From Paenibacillus sp. JZ16 (GTDB lineage: Bacteria > Bacillota > Bacilli > Paenibacillales > Paenibacillaceae): a DNA stretch of 64,000 nt. The translations under genes were made by a program, and so were the position numbers. Under the pieces are notes generated by a model. It did no database searches, was not told the DNA's origin, and worked only from the letters and a program-made list of their open reading frames with translations. The DNA is taken from contig NZ_CP017659.1 in assembly GCF_015326965.1 (NCBI RefSeq), positions 5,522,001-5,586,000 of the forward strand, given 5' to 3'. Below are positions 25,967-34,419 of the stretch, in pieces. How positions within the stretch are numbered: the stretch's first letter is position 1; each line of letters opens with the position of its first letter.

Positions 25967-27844
25967 ATGAGCATAAAGGCAACGGGGAATCCCGATGGCG
26001 GCTTGACCCATCCGGTTGCCCGGAATCCGCTGCGAACAAGAGACGATGTGCAGGAAGCACTAACCCAACTGCTCGAGCCTCTGAATAAAAGGTACAGCGA
26101 GGGGCGAGCACGATTAAGCCTTGAACGATCGGGAGCCGACGCCTATGCCGATATTGCGGAGATGGAGGGTTTCTCGCGAGTCCTGTGGGGACTCGTACCC
26201 GCCGTTGCCGGCGGATCCCATGGGGATCTGTGGGAGCTGTCTCTCCAAGGGATACGTTCAGGGACGGATCCGACGCATGCGGAGTATTGGGGAAAGGTGA
26301 ATGATTATGACCAACGGCTGGTGGAGATGGCGGTATTCGGATTGGCTTTCGCCCTCATTCCGGAGCGAATCTGGCAGCCGCTGAACGAGAAGGAGAGGAG
26401 CAACCTCTATCAGTGGCTTGATCAGATCAACTATCACCCTTGTCATGATTGCAATTGGCTATTTTTCCATGTGTTTGTCAACGTTGGCTTCCTCAAAGCA
26501 GGCTTGCCGTACGATGCTGAGCAGCTGGAGAACAATCTCCAGCGCATTGAGGAATTCTATCTGGATGCAGGCTGGTACAGCGACGGAATCGGGGGGCACA
26601 GCGATTATTACGTGCCGTATGCCTTTCACTTCTACGGTCTGATCTATGCGCAGCTGATGGGAGAGGAGGACCCGGAACGCGCCGGGCGCTACAGGGAGCG
26701 GGCAGCGTTGTTTGCCCGCGATTTCGTCCACTGGTTCGCCCCCGACGGGGCGGCCGTTCCTTATGGGCGCAGCTTGACGTACCGCTTTGCCCAGTCGGCG
26801 TTCTGGTCGGCTGCGGCCTATGCCGGGCTGGAAGGGTTTCGTCCGGGTGAGCTAAAAGGGCTGATCCTGAGAAATCTCAGATGGTGGTTTCAGCAGCCCA
26901 TATTCGACCGGGACGGCGTGTTGACGATCGGCTACGCGTACCCAAACCGGATCATGTCGGAGAATTATAACGCGGCCGGCTCCGTGTACTGGTCGCTGAA
27001 GACGTTCCTGATCCTGGCTTTGCCGGACGAGCATCCGTTCTGGACGGCCGAGGAGCAGGAACTGCCGGAGACGGGAGATATTTCGGTGCAGGAGCAAGCG
27101 CATCTGGTGTTTTGCCGGGATCAGCAGACCGGCCATGTGGCCGCGTTCAATACGGGCCATCCGTCTACGAACGAGCATACGCATACTTCCGCCAAGTATG
27201 AGAAGTTTGTTTACTCAACCGCCTTTGCATTCAGCGTTCCGAGGGCGGAATGGGGACTGGCCCAGGGGGCTTACGATTCCATGCTGGCGCTTAGCGAAGG
27301 TGATCGGCTGTTCCGGGTCAAGCGCTTATGCGAAGAAACATGGATTCAGGAGCACGTGCTGTATGCACAATGGAAGCCGTGGAGAGACGTGGAGGTACGG
27401 ACCTGGGTAGCGGCGGGGCTCCCTTGGCATATTCGCATCCATCGGATCAGCACGGGAAGAATGCTTGATGCTGCAGAAGGCGGGTTTGCTTTAGGCTTGG
27501 GATCTTTAAACAGCTCCATGGCGGGAGAAGGGGCAGCATCGGCTTCCGGCACCTTCGGCACGAGCGCCATCTATGGCATGCTCGGTTACGATACAGCAGA
27601 GCTCATCTATCCCCATGCCAATACCAATCTCCTGCGTCCCCGCACCGTCATTCCTACGTTGATGGCGGCGCTCGAACCCGGAACCCATTGGCTCATATCG
27701 GCTGTGCACGGCGATCCAGGTCCTCACGTCGTCGAGGAGCCTTCCATGGTTGCCGTAACAAAGGGTCTGGGTGTAGAAATCGGCCAGCGTGAGATTAAAA
27801 TAACGACACAGACGGGGAAAGTCATCGTGATTCCGATGGACTAA
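25967..27844 (+). CDS. DUF2264 protein, probable glycoside hydrolase
   Basis: 625 residues, cytoplasmic. The N-terminal two thirds (residues about 18-390) are a DUF2264 alpha/alpha barrel with NPLRTRDDVQEAL, FSRVLWGLVPAVAGG, CHDCNWLFFHVFVNVGFLKAG, GWYSDGIGGHSDYYVPYAFHFY and PYGRSLTYRFAQSAFW. The rest is a beta-rich C-terminal domain. From memory, CAZy family GH154 (beta-glucuronidase activity reported) was built on DUF2264 proteins, which would suit this uronic-acid locus. The gene is 95 bases after GH88 and ends at the terminator at 27886. The exact bond is unknown. Confidence 0.85.
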   Translation: MSIKATGNPDGGLTHPVARNPLRTRDDVQEALTQLLEPLNKRYSEGRARLSLERSGADAYADIAEMEGFSRVLWGLVPAVAGGSHGDLWELSLQGIRSGTDPTHAEYWGKVNDYDQRLVEMAVFGLAFALIPERIWQPLNEKERSNLYQWLDQINYHPCHDCNWLFFHVFVNVGFLKAGLPYDAEQLENNLQRIEEFYLDAGWYSDGIGGHSDYYVPYAFHFYGLIYAQLMGEEDPERAGRYRERAALFARDFVHWFAPDGAAVPYGRSLTYRFAQSAFWSAAAYAGLEGFRPGELKGLILRNLRWWFQQPIFDRDGVLTIGYAYPNRIMSENYNAAGSVYWSLKTFLILALPDEHPFWTAEEQELPETGDISVQEQAHLVFCRDQQTGHVAAFNTGHPSTNEHTHTSAKYEKFVYSTAFAFSVPRAEWGLAQGAYDSMLALSEGDRLFRVKRLCEETWIQEHVLYAQWKPWRDVEVRTWVAAGLPWHIRIHRISTGRMLDAAEGGFALGLGSLNSSMAGEGAASASGTFGTSAIYGMLGYDTAELIYPHANTNLLRPRTVIPTLMAALEPGTHWLISAVHGDPGPHVVEEPSMVAVTKGLGVEIGQREIKITTQTGKVIVIPMD

Positions 27845-27885
27845 CGGGCATGCCGTCATTCGCCTTCATATAAATCTAAACCACA

Positions 27886-27914
27886 AAAGCCGGGGGATTG
27901 ATAACCCCGGCTTT
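27886..27914. terminator. Bidirectional terminator between convergent genes
   Basis: AAAGCCGGGG, 9 bases and CCCCGGCTTT. It serves the polysaccharide operon and the leftward reductase gene. Confidence 0.85.
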
Positions 27915-27922
27915 CATGAGCT

Positions 27923-29014
27923 TCATATAAGCACCTCATCCTCCCTGATCGTGGCGATGGGCTGCAGAAATTGGTGATTAAAGGGCCGCAGCTCTGTCCC
28001 TGTCCGAGCTTTATTCACCCAATCCGGGTTGACCAAGGCGCTGGTGCCGATCGCAGCGAAATGCGCATGGCCAGAAGCCAAGATTCGTTCTGCGACCGCC
28101 GGCTCGCCGAGTTTGCCGTTCGCGATGACGGGAAGACCGCCGTATGTTGCGGCAAGCTCGGCTAAGGTGGTCTCGCCATCAGCGAAAGCGGGGGCGTAAG
28201 CTTTGTACTCCGTCGTGTGAATGTAAGATGGTGAGGCCCCGCTCAATTGTTCGAATATTGTCTTAGCATCCGCAACTCCCTGAGCCCACTTATGATGGAA
28301 ATCGTTCACCTTGCCCTGGGAAATCCGCACGCCAACGGTATAATCCGGGCCAACGGCTGCCCGAATGGCTTCCAACACCTCAACGACAATTCGAATCCGA
28401 TTCTCCGTGGACCCGCCGTATTCATCCGTTCTGCGGTTGGTGTAATCGGTTAGGAATTGATCGAGCAAATAGCCGTTTGCCGCATGGATTTCAACCCCGT
28501 CGAATCCAGCAGCCTTGGCGCGGAGTGCCGCTTGCGCAAAATCCTGGATCGTTTGTTTAATCTGAGGCTGCGTTAACTCCCGAGGGGTGGCGAATTCTCC
28601 GCTTCCTCCATGGTCCTCAAGCATGGCGCCCACCGGCTTCACCGCTGAAGGCGCGACCGGGATGAATCGCTCATGCTGAACCAGGGCCCCGGCGTGCATC
28701 AACTGCGCAATGATTTTACTTCCCTCCCGATGAACAGCTTCGATGACAGGCTTCCAGGACGCGGCCTGCTGGTCATTCGCCATGCCGGGTTGGTTGAGAT
28801 AGCTTTGGCTCTGAACGTCATCCGGATAAAGGCCTTCCGTAATGATCAGACCGAACCCGCCCTTTGCGAATCTCTGATAGTATCGAACCATTCGGTCGTT
28901 TGCCAAGCCATTCGGCTCCGCGCTCGTTCTAGTCATGGGCGAGAGTACGGCCCGATTGGACAGTTTCAAAGATCCTAATGAAGCTTCGGTTAGCAGGTTG
29001 GGATATGAATGCAT
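27923..29014 (-). CDS. Old Yellow Enzyme-family alkene reductase (NADH:flavin oxidoreductase)
   Basis: 363 residues, an FMN TIM barrel. Signatures: PMTRTSAEPNGLAND near the N-terminus (FMN contact), AQLMHAGAL, GFDGVEIHAANGYLLDQFLTDYTNRRTDEYGGS (active-site His-x-x-Asn pair) and the late FAAIGTSALVNPDW phosphate loop. It reduces activated C=C bonds of electrophiles such as enals and quinones with NAD(P)H. The start follows AAGGAGG. It is divergent from a LysR gene with a LysR-type box between, so that regulator probably controls it. Confidence 0.93.
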   Translation of the reverse strand: MHSYPNLLTEASLGSLKLSNRAVLSPMTRTSAEPNGLANDRMVRYYQRFAKGGFGLIITEGLYPDDVQSQSYLNQPGMANDQQAASWKPVIEAVHREGSKIIAQLMHAGALVQHERFIPVAPSAVKPVGAMLEDHGGSGEFATPRELTQPQIKQTIQDFAQAALRAKAAGFDGVEIHAANGYLLDQFLTDYTNRRTDEYGGSTENRIRIVVEVLEAIRAAVGPDYTVGVRISQGKVNDFHHKWAQGVADAKTIFEQLSGASPSYIHTTEYKAYAPAFADGETTLAELAATYGGLPVIANGKLGEPAVAERILASGHAHFAAIGTSALVNPDWVNKARTGTELRPFNHQFLQPIATIREDEVLI

Positions 29015-29128
29015 GGTTTTGTCCTCCTTAATGGTTGATCACTCTTATGGCGACCGACGCTTGTTAGTGGGTATGTTCTGATTGTATTTCGCATGGTCTA
29101 TACTGTAAAATGATAGAAAATAATACAT

Positions 29129-29147
29129 GTATCAAAAAAAATGATAC
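29129..29147. promoter_or_regulatory. LysR-type operator between reductase and regulator
   Basis: GTATCA, seven A and TGATAC form a perfect inverted repeat that contains a T-N11-A core, about 115 bases before the reductase and 17 bases before the LysR start codon. Confidence 0.55.
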
Positions 29148-29163
29148 CAAGAAGGTGTGCTGG

Positions 29164-30066
29164 ATGGACTTAACGGATCTGAGGACGATCGCCGTCATCG
29201 TGGAGGAAGGCAGCGTATCAGGTGCTGCCGAGAAGATGGGGTATGTGCAATCCAACGTGACGGCGCGCATTCGCAAGCTGGAGTCCGAGCTGGGTGTTCC
29301 TTTGTTCGATAGGCATCCCAAAGGAGTCACTCCCACGGAAAGGGGGCTCGTTCTCTATCGATATGCCAAGGAGATTCTAGACATGGCTGAGGAAGCCGTT
29401 GCCGCCGTGAAGGAGCCGCCCTATCCATGCGGTCCGCTTGTGATCGGCGTCGTGGAGACGATGGCGACATCGCCATCCTTTATTCAGGCCTTGTCCCACT
29501 TTCAACGAACCTATCCGGAGGTCGCGCTATCTCTCGTTAGCGGAACATCTCCACAGCATTATGAAGGCATGCTCAGCCGTAGATTGGACGGTGCGTTCAT
29601 TACCGGTGATTATGATAAGTCGCTGCTTGTGAGCGAGCTGGAAATCCGGGAGGAGGTGTCGCTGCTCGCTTCGTCGGAGGAATCCGAAGAAGAGGGGGCA
29701 TTCAAGGCATTCGAACTAACGGGTGCTTCTTGGATCGTATTTCCCAAGGGATGTCCGTTCCGGAGGTCTAACGAAGAATGGCTTAGCAGCGAAGGGATCG
29801 CCGCAGCGAACATGATCGAAATCAGCACATTGGAGACGATGCTCAGCTGCGTACGGGCCAAACTGGGCTGCGCGCTTCTGCCGGCATCGGCGATTCCTTG
29901 GTCCGATCCAGGATTAAAGGCCTACCCCGTACCGGAAGAGTATCGCAGTGCCACGACCCGGCTACTCCGTCGCAATGAATCATTCCGCAGCAAGGCGTTT
30001 GCCGCTTTCGCGGAATGCGTCAGAGAAGCGGGCGGTCTGAATTCGACTGGAATTCAGGCCTCCTGA
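29164..30066 (+). CDS. LysR-family transcriptional regulator
   Basis: 300 residues. The N-terminal helix-turn-helix reads LRTIAVIVEEGSVSGAAEKMGYVQSNVTARIRKLESELG (residues about 4-42), with the usual FDRHPKGVTPTERG after it. The effector domain follows from about residue 90. The ATG at 29164 has GAAGGTG 6 bases before it; an upstream ATG at 29110 has no site and would run through the operator. It belongs to the YwbI/CzcR-like group of Bacillales. Probable target: the divergent Old Yellow Enzyme gene. Confidence 0.9.
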   Translation: MDLTDLRTIAVIVEEGSVSGAAEKMGYVQSNVTARIRKLESELGVPLFDRHPKGVTPTERGLVLYRYAKEILDMAEEAVAAVKEPPYPCGPLVIGVVETMATSPSFIQALSHFQRTYPEVALSLVSGTSPQHYEGMLSRRLDGAFITGDYDKSLLVSELEIREEVSLLASSEESEEEGAFKAFELTGASWIVFPKGCPFRRSNEEWLSSEGIAAANMIEISTLETMLSCVRAKLGCALLPASAIPWSDPGLKAYPVPEEYRSATTRLLRRNESFRSKAFAAFAECVREAGGLNSTGIQAS

Positions 30067-30213
30067 TCTTGAAAACATCTCCAGTTTCCGAAAGCTTGCC
30101 AGAAAAGGGCGGGATATTTTCATGAAAAGTGATACAATGATAGAAATACGTAAATGAGGGTAGCGGAAGGATCAACGTTTACCTGGCAGCGAAGTGGGAG
30201 TGTGATCGAGAGA

Positions 30214-31482
30214 ATGGAAGAGACGTATACGGCAAAACGGGCAGTCAGCATGGAGGACATCGTACGCGCACACCACGTGCTTCGTGAAGTGATCGTGCGG
30301 ACGCCACTGCAGCGCGACGCTGTGCTGTCAGCCAAGTATGACTGCGAAGTGTATTTGAAGCGCGAGGACTTGCAGGTGGTTCGCTCCTTCAAGATCCGCG
30401 GCGCTTACAATATGATTCGCAGCTTGTCAGACGAGGAACGTGGTAACGGGATCGTGTGCGCGAGTGCGGGAAACCATGCGCAAGGGGTGGCTTTCTCCTG
30501 TAATGCGCTGAATATTAGAGGCAAGATTTATATGCCGAGTACAACCCCGAATCAGAAGGTGAAGCAGGTGAAGCGTTTTGGCGGGGGCAGTGTCGAGGTC
30601 ATTTTGACAGGCGATACCTTCGACGATGCTTATGCTGAGGCGATCAAGGCTTGTGATGAGTATGGCATGACCTTTATTCACCCGTTCGATGAAGCGAAGA
30701 TCATCGCGGGCAACGGCACGATCGGGATGGAAGTTATGGAGGAGCTGGACGCTCCGGCTGATTATATGTTTGTCACCATTGGCGGCGGCGGTCTTGCCGC
30801 AGGCGTGGCAACATATGTCAAAACCGTCAGCCCAACGACGCAAGTGATTGGCGTTGAACCGCTCGGCGCAGCGTCCATGATCGAGGCCAAGAAGCAGGGT
30901 GAGGTGGTCACCATGCACGAGATCGACAAATTCGTGGATGGCGCAGCCGTTAAGCGTGTCGGGCAACTGACCTACGATATCTGCTGCGAGCTTGTCGATG
31001 ACATCGTGACGGTACCGGAAGGAAAAGCCTGCACCACCATCCTGGAGCTGTATAACGAAAATGCAATCGTTGTAGAGCCTGCCGGGTCGCTGGCCGTGGC
31101 GGCGCTGGATATGAACCGGGACCGGATTCGCGGAAAAACGGTCGTATGCATCATCAGCGGCGGCAATAACGATATCGACCGGATGCAGGAAATCAAGGAG
31201 CGTTCCTTGATTTATGAAGGACTGAAGCATTACTTCATGATCAATTTCCCGCAGCGTGCGGGAGCACTCCGCGAGTTTTTGGAAGAAGTGCTGGGTCCCG
31301 ACGACGATATCGCACGCTTCGAATACACGAAGAAGCATAACAAGGAAGACGGGCCTGCCCTGGTGGGCATCGAGCTGTTAAGGCCCGAGGATTACGGTCC
31401 GCTGGTAGAGCGGATGCAGCGCAAGGGTCTGGATTATACAGAGCTGAACAAGAACATGAACCTGTTCAATCTGCTGATTTAA
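30214..31482 (+). CDS. ilvA: Threonine dehydratase (L-threonine ammonia-lyase)
   Basis: 422 residues from ATG 30214, the same length as Bacillus subtilis IlvA; an upstream ATG at 30154 has no ribosome site. PLP Lys is in VVRSFKIRGAYN; the SAGNHAQGVAFSC loop and the glycine-rich phosphate loop TIGGGGLAAG follow; PAGSLAVAALD is near residue 300. The last 85 residues are a single ACT-like regulatory domain (FMINFPQRAGALREFLEEVLG). It makes 2-oxobutanoate from threonine, the first step to isoleucine, and the short ACT region fits feedback control. I looked for a T-box leader upstream and did not find one. It ends at the terminator at 31523. Confidence 0.95.
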   Translation: MEETYTAKRAVSMEDIVRAHHVLREVIVRTPLQRDAVLSAKYDCEVYLKREDLQVVRSFKIRGAYNMIRSLSDEERGNGIVCASAGNHAQGVAFSCNALNIRGKIYMPSTTPNQKVKQVKRFGGGSVEVILTGDTFDDAYAEAIKACDEYGMTFIHPFDEAKIIAGNGTIGMEVMEELDAPADYMFVTIGGGGLAAGVATYVKTVSPTTQVIGVEPLGAASMIEAKKQGEVVTMHEIDKFVDGAAVKRVGQLTYDICCELVDDIVTVPEGKACTTILELYNENAIVVEPAGSLAVAALDMNRDRIRGKTVVCIISGGNNDIDRMQEIKERSLIYEGLKHYFMINFPQRAGALREFLEEVLGPDDDIARFEYTKKHNKEDGPALVGIELLRPEDYGPLVERMQRKGLDYTELNKNMNLFNLLI

Positions 31483-31522
31483 GAGGTACACAGACCGCGA
31501 TAAATAGGCACAGACCACGTAT

Positions 31523-31564
31523 AAAAGCCGGATTCTCCTACAAACGGGAATCCGGCTTTTTTTC
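31523..31564 (+). terminator. Terminator of ilvA
   Basis: Perfect 13-bp stem AAAAGCCGGATTC / GAATCCGGCTTTT with a run of T after it. Confidence 0.9.
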
Positions 31565-31623
31565 ATAGCTATTCATTAGGTTATCGGTCTTGTTTAACGT
31601 TGGTGAATTTGTGGCTCGTTCCT

Positions 31624-32562
31624 CTAGTCAAGCGGAACCGCCTTCGCACGATACTGCTCCACTTCCTGGGTCAACTTGTCCTTGTTGCTCTCAAGCACTT
31701 CAGACCAGGACTTCAGCTTTTTCAGGAGAGCGCTTTTGGAGACGGCGTCGCTGTCCTTGAGCACGCTATCGAAGGCTTGCCGCACTTCCGGATCAAGTAG
31801 ATTGTCCTCGTACTTGAATAGCGGCGTATTGTTATAACCGTAGAATAAGCTCAGCTCCGTAAAACGAAGCTTCAGCTTCACGTCAGCGGTCCGGTTTGAT
31901 TTAGGATATGTCGTGATAAAAGCCTCCTGCGCGAGTCCACGTTCAATGACCTCGGACCAAGGGATGACCAAGGCGGCATCACTGACCGCAGGCTTCTCGG
32001 ACTCCACAATCATGATGTCGATGTAGGCTTGAAGATCCTTATTGATGTAAGGCTTGTATGGTTTCAGTGTTGTATAGTCGATAATCGGGAAGATGACGCC
32101 TTCGGTCGTATACAGTCTGTAGCCGCTGTCCCGCAGGTTGATGAGCACCTTCCGAAGCGTGTCGTCCTTGGCTTTGTTAATGGTCGTGTTAATCGGCTCC
32201 CCGAATTTGTACAGGTTCATCAGCTTATCCTGAATGCCGATTTCATACACCTTATCGGTTTTTGCCGGGAGTGCATCATTCATCGCATTCTCCAGTTTGA
32301 GCACCAGCATGGTCGCCTGATACGGGGTTACGCTGCGGATATGCTTGGTGATGTAGGCCTTGGCATAAGCCACGTCAGTTTCCTTCAGAAGTTTACTGGC
32401 TTTGTTGTACACTGCATTGCCGAAGGCGGTAGCTTTGCTTGAAACTGCGGTTGAACCAGCTTGGGATACGGATGCAGGTGCTGCGTTAGCGATGACGCCG
32501 GTCTGGGTCGTTAGAATAAGTGCAAGGATGGCAGCAATCGCGGATTTTTTGGATTTTGACAT
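31624..32562 (-). CDS. Secreted protein of unknown function
   Basis: 312 residues. A signal peptide (residues 1-28, cleavage near ANAA) is followed by an all-helical, Lys/Asp/Glu-rich body. I see no catalytic motif. A segment ATMLVLKLENAMNDALPAKTDKVYEIGIQDKLMNLYKFGE and a later LKLRFTELSLFYGYNNTPLFKYEDNLLDPEV are the most ordered parts. The ATG at 32562 has GGGAGG 7 bases upstream, better than the earlier start at 32586. Similar secreted proteins are common in Paenibacillus, but I cannot name a function. It is a single-gene unit, leftward, with no clear terminator. Confidence 0.75.
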   Translation of the reverse strand: MSKSKKSAIAAILALILTTQTGVIANAAPASVSQAGSTAVSSKATAFGNAVYNKASKLLKETDVAYAKAYITKHIRSVTPYQATMLVLKLENAMNDALPAKTDKVYEIGIQDKLMNLYKFGEPINTTINKAKDDTLRKVLINLRDSGYRLYTTEGVIFPIIDYTTLKPYKPYINKDLQAYIDIMIVESEKPAVSDAALVIPWSEVIERGLAQEAFITTYPKSNRTADVKLKLRFTELSLFYGYNNTPLFKYEDNLLDPEVRQAFDSVLKDSDAVSKSALLKKLKSWSEVLESNKDKLTQEVEQYRAKAVPLD

Positions 32563-32688
32563 ATATATTCCTCCCTTACCACACATTACCCTTATCCTAT
32601 CATCTTCTACAGAACATTAGTTTACAATGTACGAAAAAATATTAAAGATTTTGTTATGCGCAAGCCGCGAATTCATGACGAGTTTGTA

Positions 32689-33351
32689 TTATTTGCTCGA
32701 AAAAAGAAGCTTCGTCCCGGCGATTCCGACCAGGAATATGACGAGACTGATCCATGGCGCTATCGTCAGAACCGGCAGCAGCCGCCCCAGCCACACGCCG
32801 GCAACCAGAATCAATACGGTGATGGCGACATAAATCCCCATATTGCGGACATTAATCTTGCGCTTGTCCTCCTCCGGCTTGAAGGTGTCGCTCTTCATGG
32901 ATCTTAACAATGCGTGGATCAGCACATAGGAACCGCCTGCTATCAGAATCAGGGTAGAAATACGGACCTGCGTCATGCGTTCAACCGGTCCCCCGGCCCA
33001 CATCGTGATGAAACCGACCAGCGCTTGGACGAAGAAAAACCAGGTTAAAGCAATCCACGGGATCATGAGATGATATTGGAGACTGCTGAGGCCCTTCATT
33101 TTTGGCAGCTGTTCTACCAGCTCTTTGCAGTAGGATTCGGGATCGCTTCCGAATACGTCCTCGGCGCTTTTGCCTTTGGCTTGGGCGTCCAGCAGGTGCT
33201 GGGCGATCTCGAGCAGCAACTCCTCGCCTTTTTGTTCCTGCACCGAGCTGCTGCGGATATAGACCACCATGTCCTGGTAATAGCTCAGGTTGTTTGGTTT
33301 CATGGCATCCTGGAGTCGATTGTTCTCTTTAATCATCTGTTTGGTATTCAT
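32689..33351 (-). CDS. DUF1129-family membrane protein
   Basis: 220 residues. The N-terminal 100 residues are cytoplasmic and helical (LLEIAQHLLDAQAKGKSAEDVFG, then DPESYCKELVEQLPK). Four membrane helices follow (about residues 103-122, 130-150, 170-190, 195-215). This arrangement is the DUF1129 family. Such genes usually sit directly after a PadR regulator, as here, where only two bases separate the regulator stop from this ATG. ATG 33351 is chosen because GGAGG lies 9 bases before it. Function of the family is not known; the pair may form a small envelope-stress or drug-response unit. Confidence 0.82.
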   Translation of the reverse strand: MNTKQMIKENNRLQDAMKPNNLSYYQDMVVYIRSSSVQEQKGEELLLEIAQHLLDAQAKGKSAEDVFGSDPESYCKELVEQLPKMKGLSSLQYHLMIPWIALTWFFFVQALVGFITMWAGGPVERMTQVRISTLILIAGGSYVLIHALLRSMKSDTFKPEEDKRKINVRNMGIYVAITVLILVAGVWLGRLLPVLTIAPWISLVIFLVGIAGTKLLFSSK

Positions 33352-33353
33352 GT

Positions 33354-33689
33354 TCACTGTCCTCCGCGGGTTAGAATGTGGTCCACACTATCTTTAAGCG
33401 TTCCCCAATGCTCCTTGAATTGTTGAAGAACCTGTCGGCCTTTATCGGTCAAATTGTAGTATTTGCGGGGGGGCCCCCCGGCACCGGGCGCAGGCCGAAG
33501 TGTCCCTTCGATTAACTGCTCTTTCTGCATGCGAAGCAGCAGGGGATAAATGCTGCCTTCGCTCACAAACGTTAGCCCGCTGTCTTCCAGCAGCGTGCTA
33601 AGCTCATAACCGTATACCTCCCGATGCTCCATGAGCGAGAGAATGCAGCCTTCGAGAATGCCTTTTAGCATCTGACTTTGGGTGGTCAT
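33354..33689 (-). CDS. PadR-family transcriptional repressor
   Basis: 111 residues of the small PadR type. The winged helix includes LKGILEGCILSLMEHREVYGYELSTLLE, the recognition region FVSEGSIYPLLLRMQKEQLI and the wing GPPRKYYNLTDKGRQVLQQF; a C-terminal dimerisation helix follows. Small PadR proteins repress their own operon and are released by ligands. Three copies of a 10-12 base motif lie around its promoter, which strongly suggests autoregulation. Co-transcribed with the DUF1129 gene. Confidence 0.92.
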   Translation of the reverse strand: MTTQSQMLKGILEGCILSLMEHREVYGYELSTLLEDSGLTFVSEGSIYPLLLRMQKEQLIEGTLRPAPGAGGPPRKYYNLTDKGRQVLQQFKEHWGTLKDSVDHILTRGGQ

Positions 33690-33721
33690 GAATAGGATTA
33701 TCCTCCTTCAAGTATATTGCT

Positions 33722-33849
33722 ATGCAAGGTAGTCGGGCAAATGGAGGCTGGGCTGCCAATTGAAAATGATAAATGACGAGTGACAAACTGTCGACTACCT
33801 TGTTATGCAATATATCATACCAACAACATACTTGCAATGCAAGGTAGTC
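33722..33849 (-). promoter_or_regulatory. padR promoter with three operator repeats
   Basis: The motif GCAAGGTAGTC occurs at about 33724-33734 and 33839-33849, and its inverted form GACTACCTTG at 33793-33802. On the minus strand TTGCAA, 17 bases and TATATT form a promoter. One motif lies just upstream of the -35, the inverted copy at the transcription start, and the third near the ribosome site. Confidence 0.65.
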
Positions 33850-33974
33850 CGAAAATTCCATGTCGTATTCGTGAACTAGGTATAATTCCGCCGTTCCTAT
33901 TTCACAATAATAAGCATTCTGAATCTATAGACGACACCCTAATCACTTTAGGGATAAGAAGGAGGAGTTCTCAG

Positions 33975-34229
33975 GTGAGTGCTAACTTTTTTGACGATGA
34001 ATTGCATGGGGGAGACGCTGTGCCGGCCAATGGGCAAGAGGTTGTTGCAGGCAGCAGTACAGCGGATGGGATATTTGGCCAGCCTGAAGGGGGATACGCC
34101 TCCGAGGGTGATGAAACAGATCTGTCTGCATCAAGCTTATGGGAGAACGACCCCATCGGGAAGACCTGGATGAACGATTGGAGCGGGCGCGAAGAGACCC
34201 ATGCCATGTTCCGCCAGAGCTACGAGTAA
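33975..34229 (+). CDS. Small acidic protein, unknown
   Basis: 84 residues from a GTG codon with a strong AAGGAGGAG site 8 bases upstream. The product is acidic and Gly/Ser-rich in the middle, ending LWENDPIGKTWMNDWSGREETHAMFRQSYE. No signal peptide or membrane segment. I do not recognise it. The tryptophan-rich, conserved-looking C-terminus and the good site argue that it is real. It stands alone between the PadR control region and the hydrolase promoter. Confidence 0.6.
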   Translation: MSANFFDDELHGGDAVPANGQEVVAGSSTADGIFGQPEGGYASEGDETDLSASSLWENDPIGKTWMNDWSGREETHAMFRQSYE

Positions 34230-34311
34230 GGCTGAGGGTGCGGTGCGAAAGCTGGAAGGAACAATTAATTCAGCGTGAAGAAATATGCCGCGTTTGTCGA
34301 TCTGCCATGCG

Positions 34312-34368
34312 TTGACAATCCATAATCACGATGCTAAGATAAGTTTAATTAATTCACATTAAACTTAT
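34312..34368 (+). promoter_or_regulatory. Strong promoter with 11-bp inverted-repeat operator
   Basis: TTGACA (34312-34317), 17 bases, TAAGAT (34335-34340). A perfect inverted repeat ATAAGTTTAAT / ATTAAACTTAT (34339-34349 and 34358-34368, 8-base gap) starts in the -10 and covers the transcription start. It is the expected position of a TetR- or MarR-type repressor site for the hydrolase gene. Confidence 0.7.
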
Positions 34369-34419
34369 CGGAATTATTTATTTTATGATTACGGCGTGTT
34401 ATCGCAAGGAGGAATCGGC

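Noticed and set aside
30067-30213. T-box leader for ilvA
   Set aside because: No specifier stem or AGGGTGGNACCGCG element was found; the region is too short.
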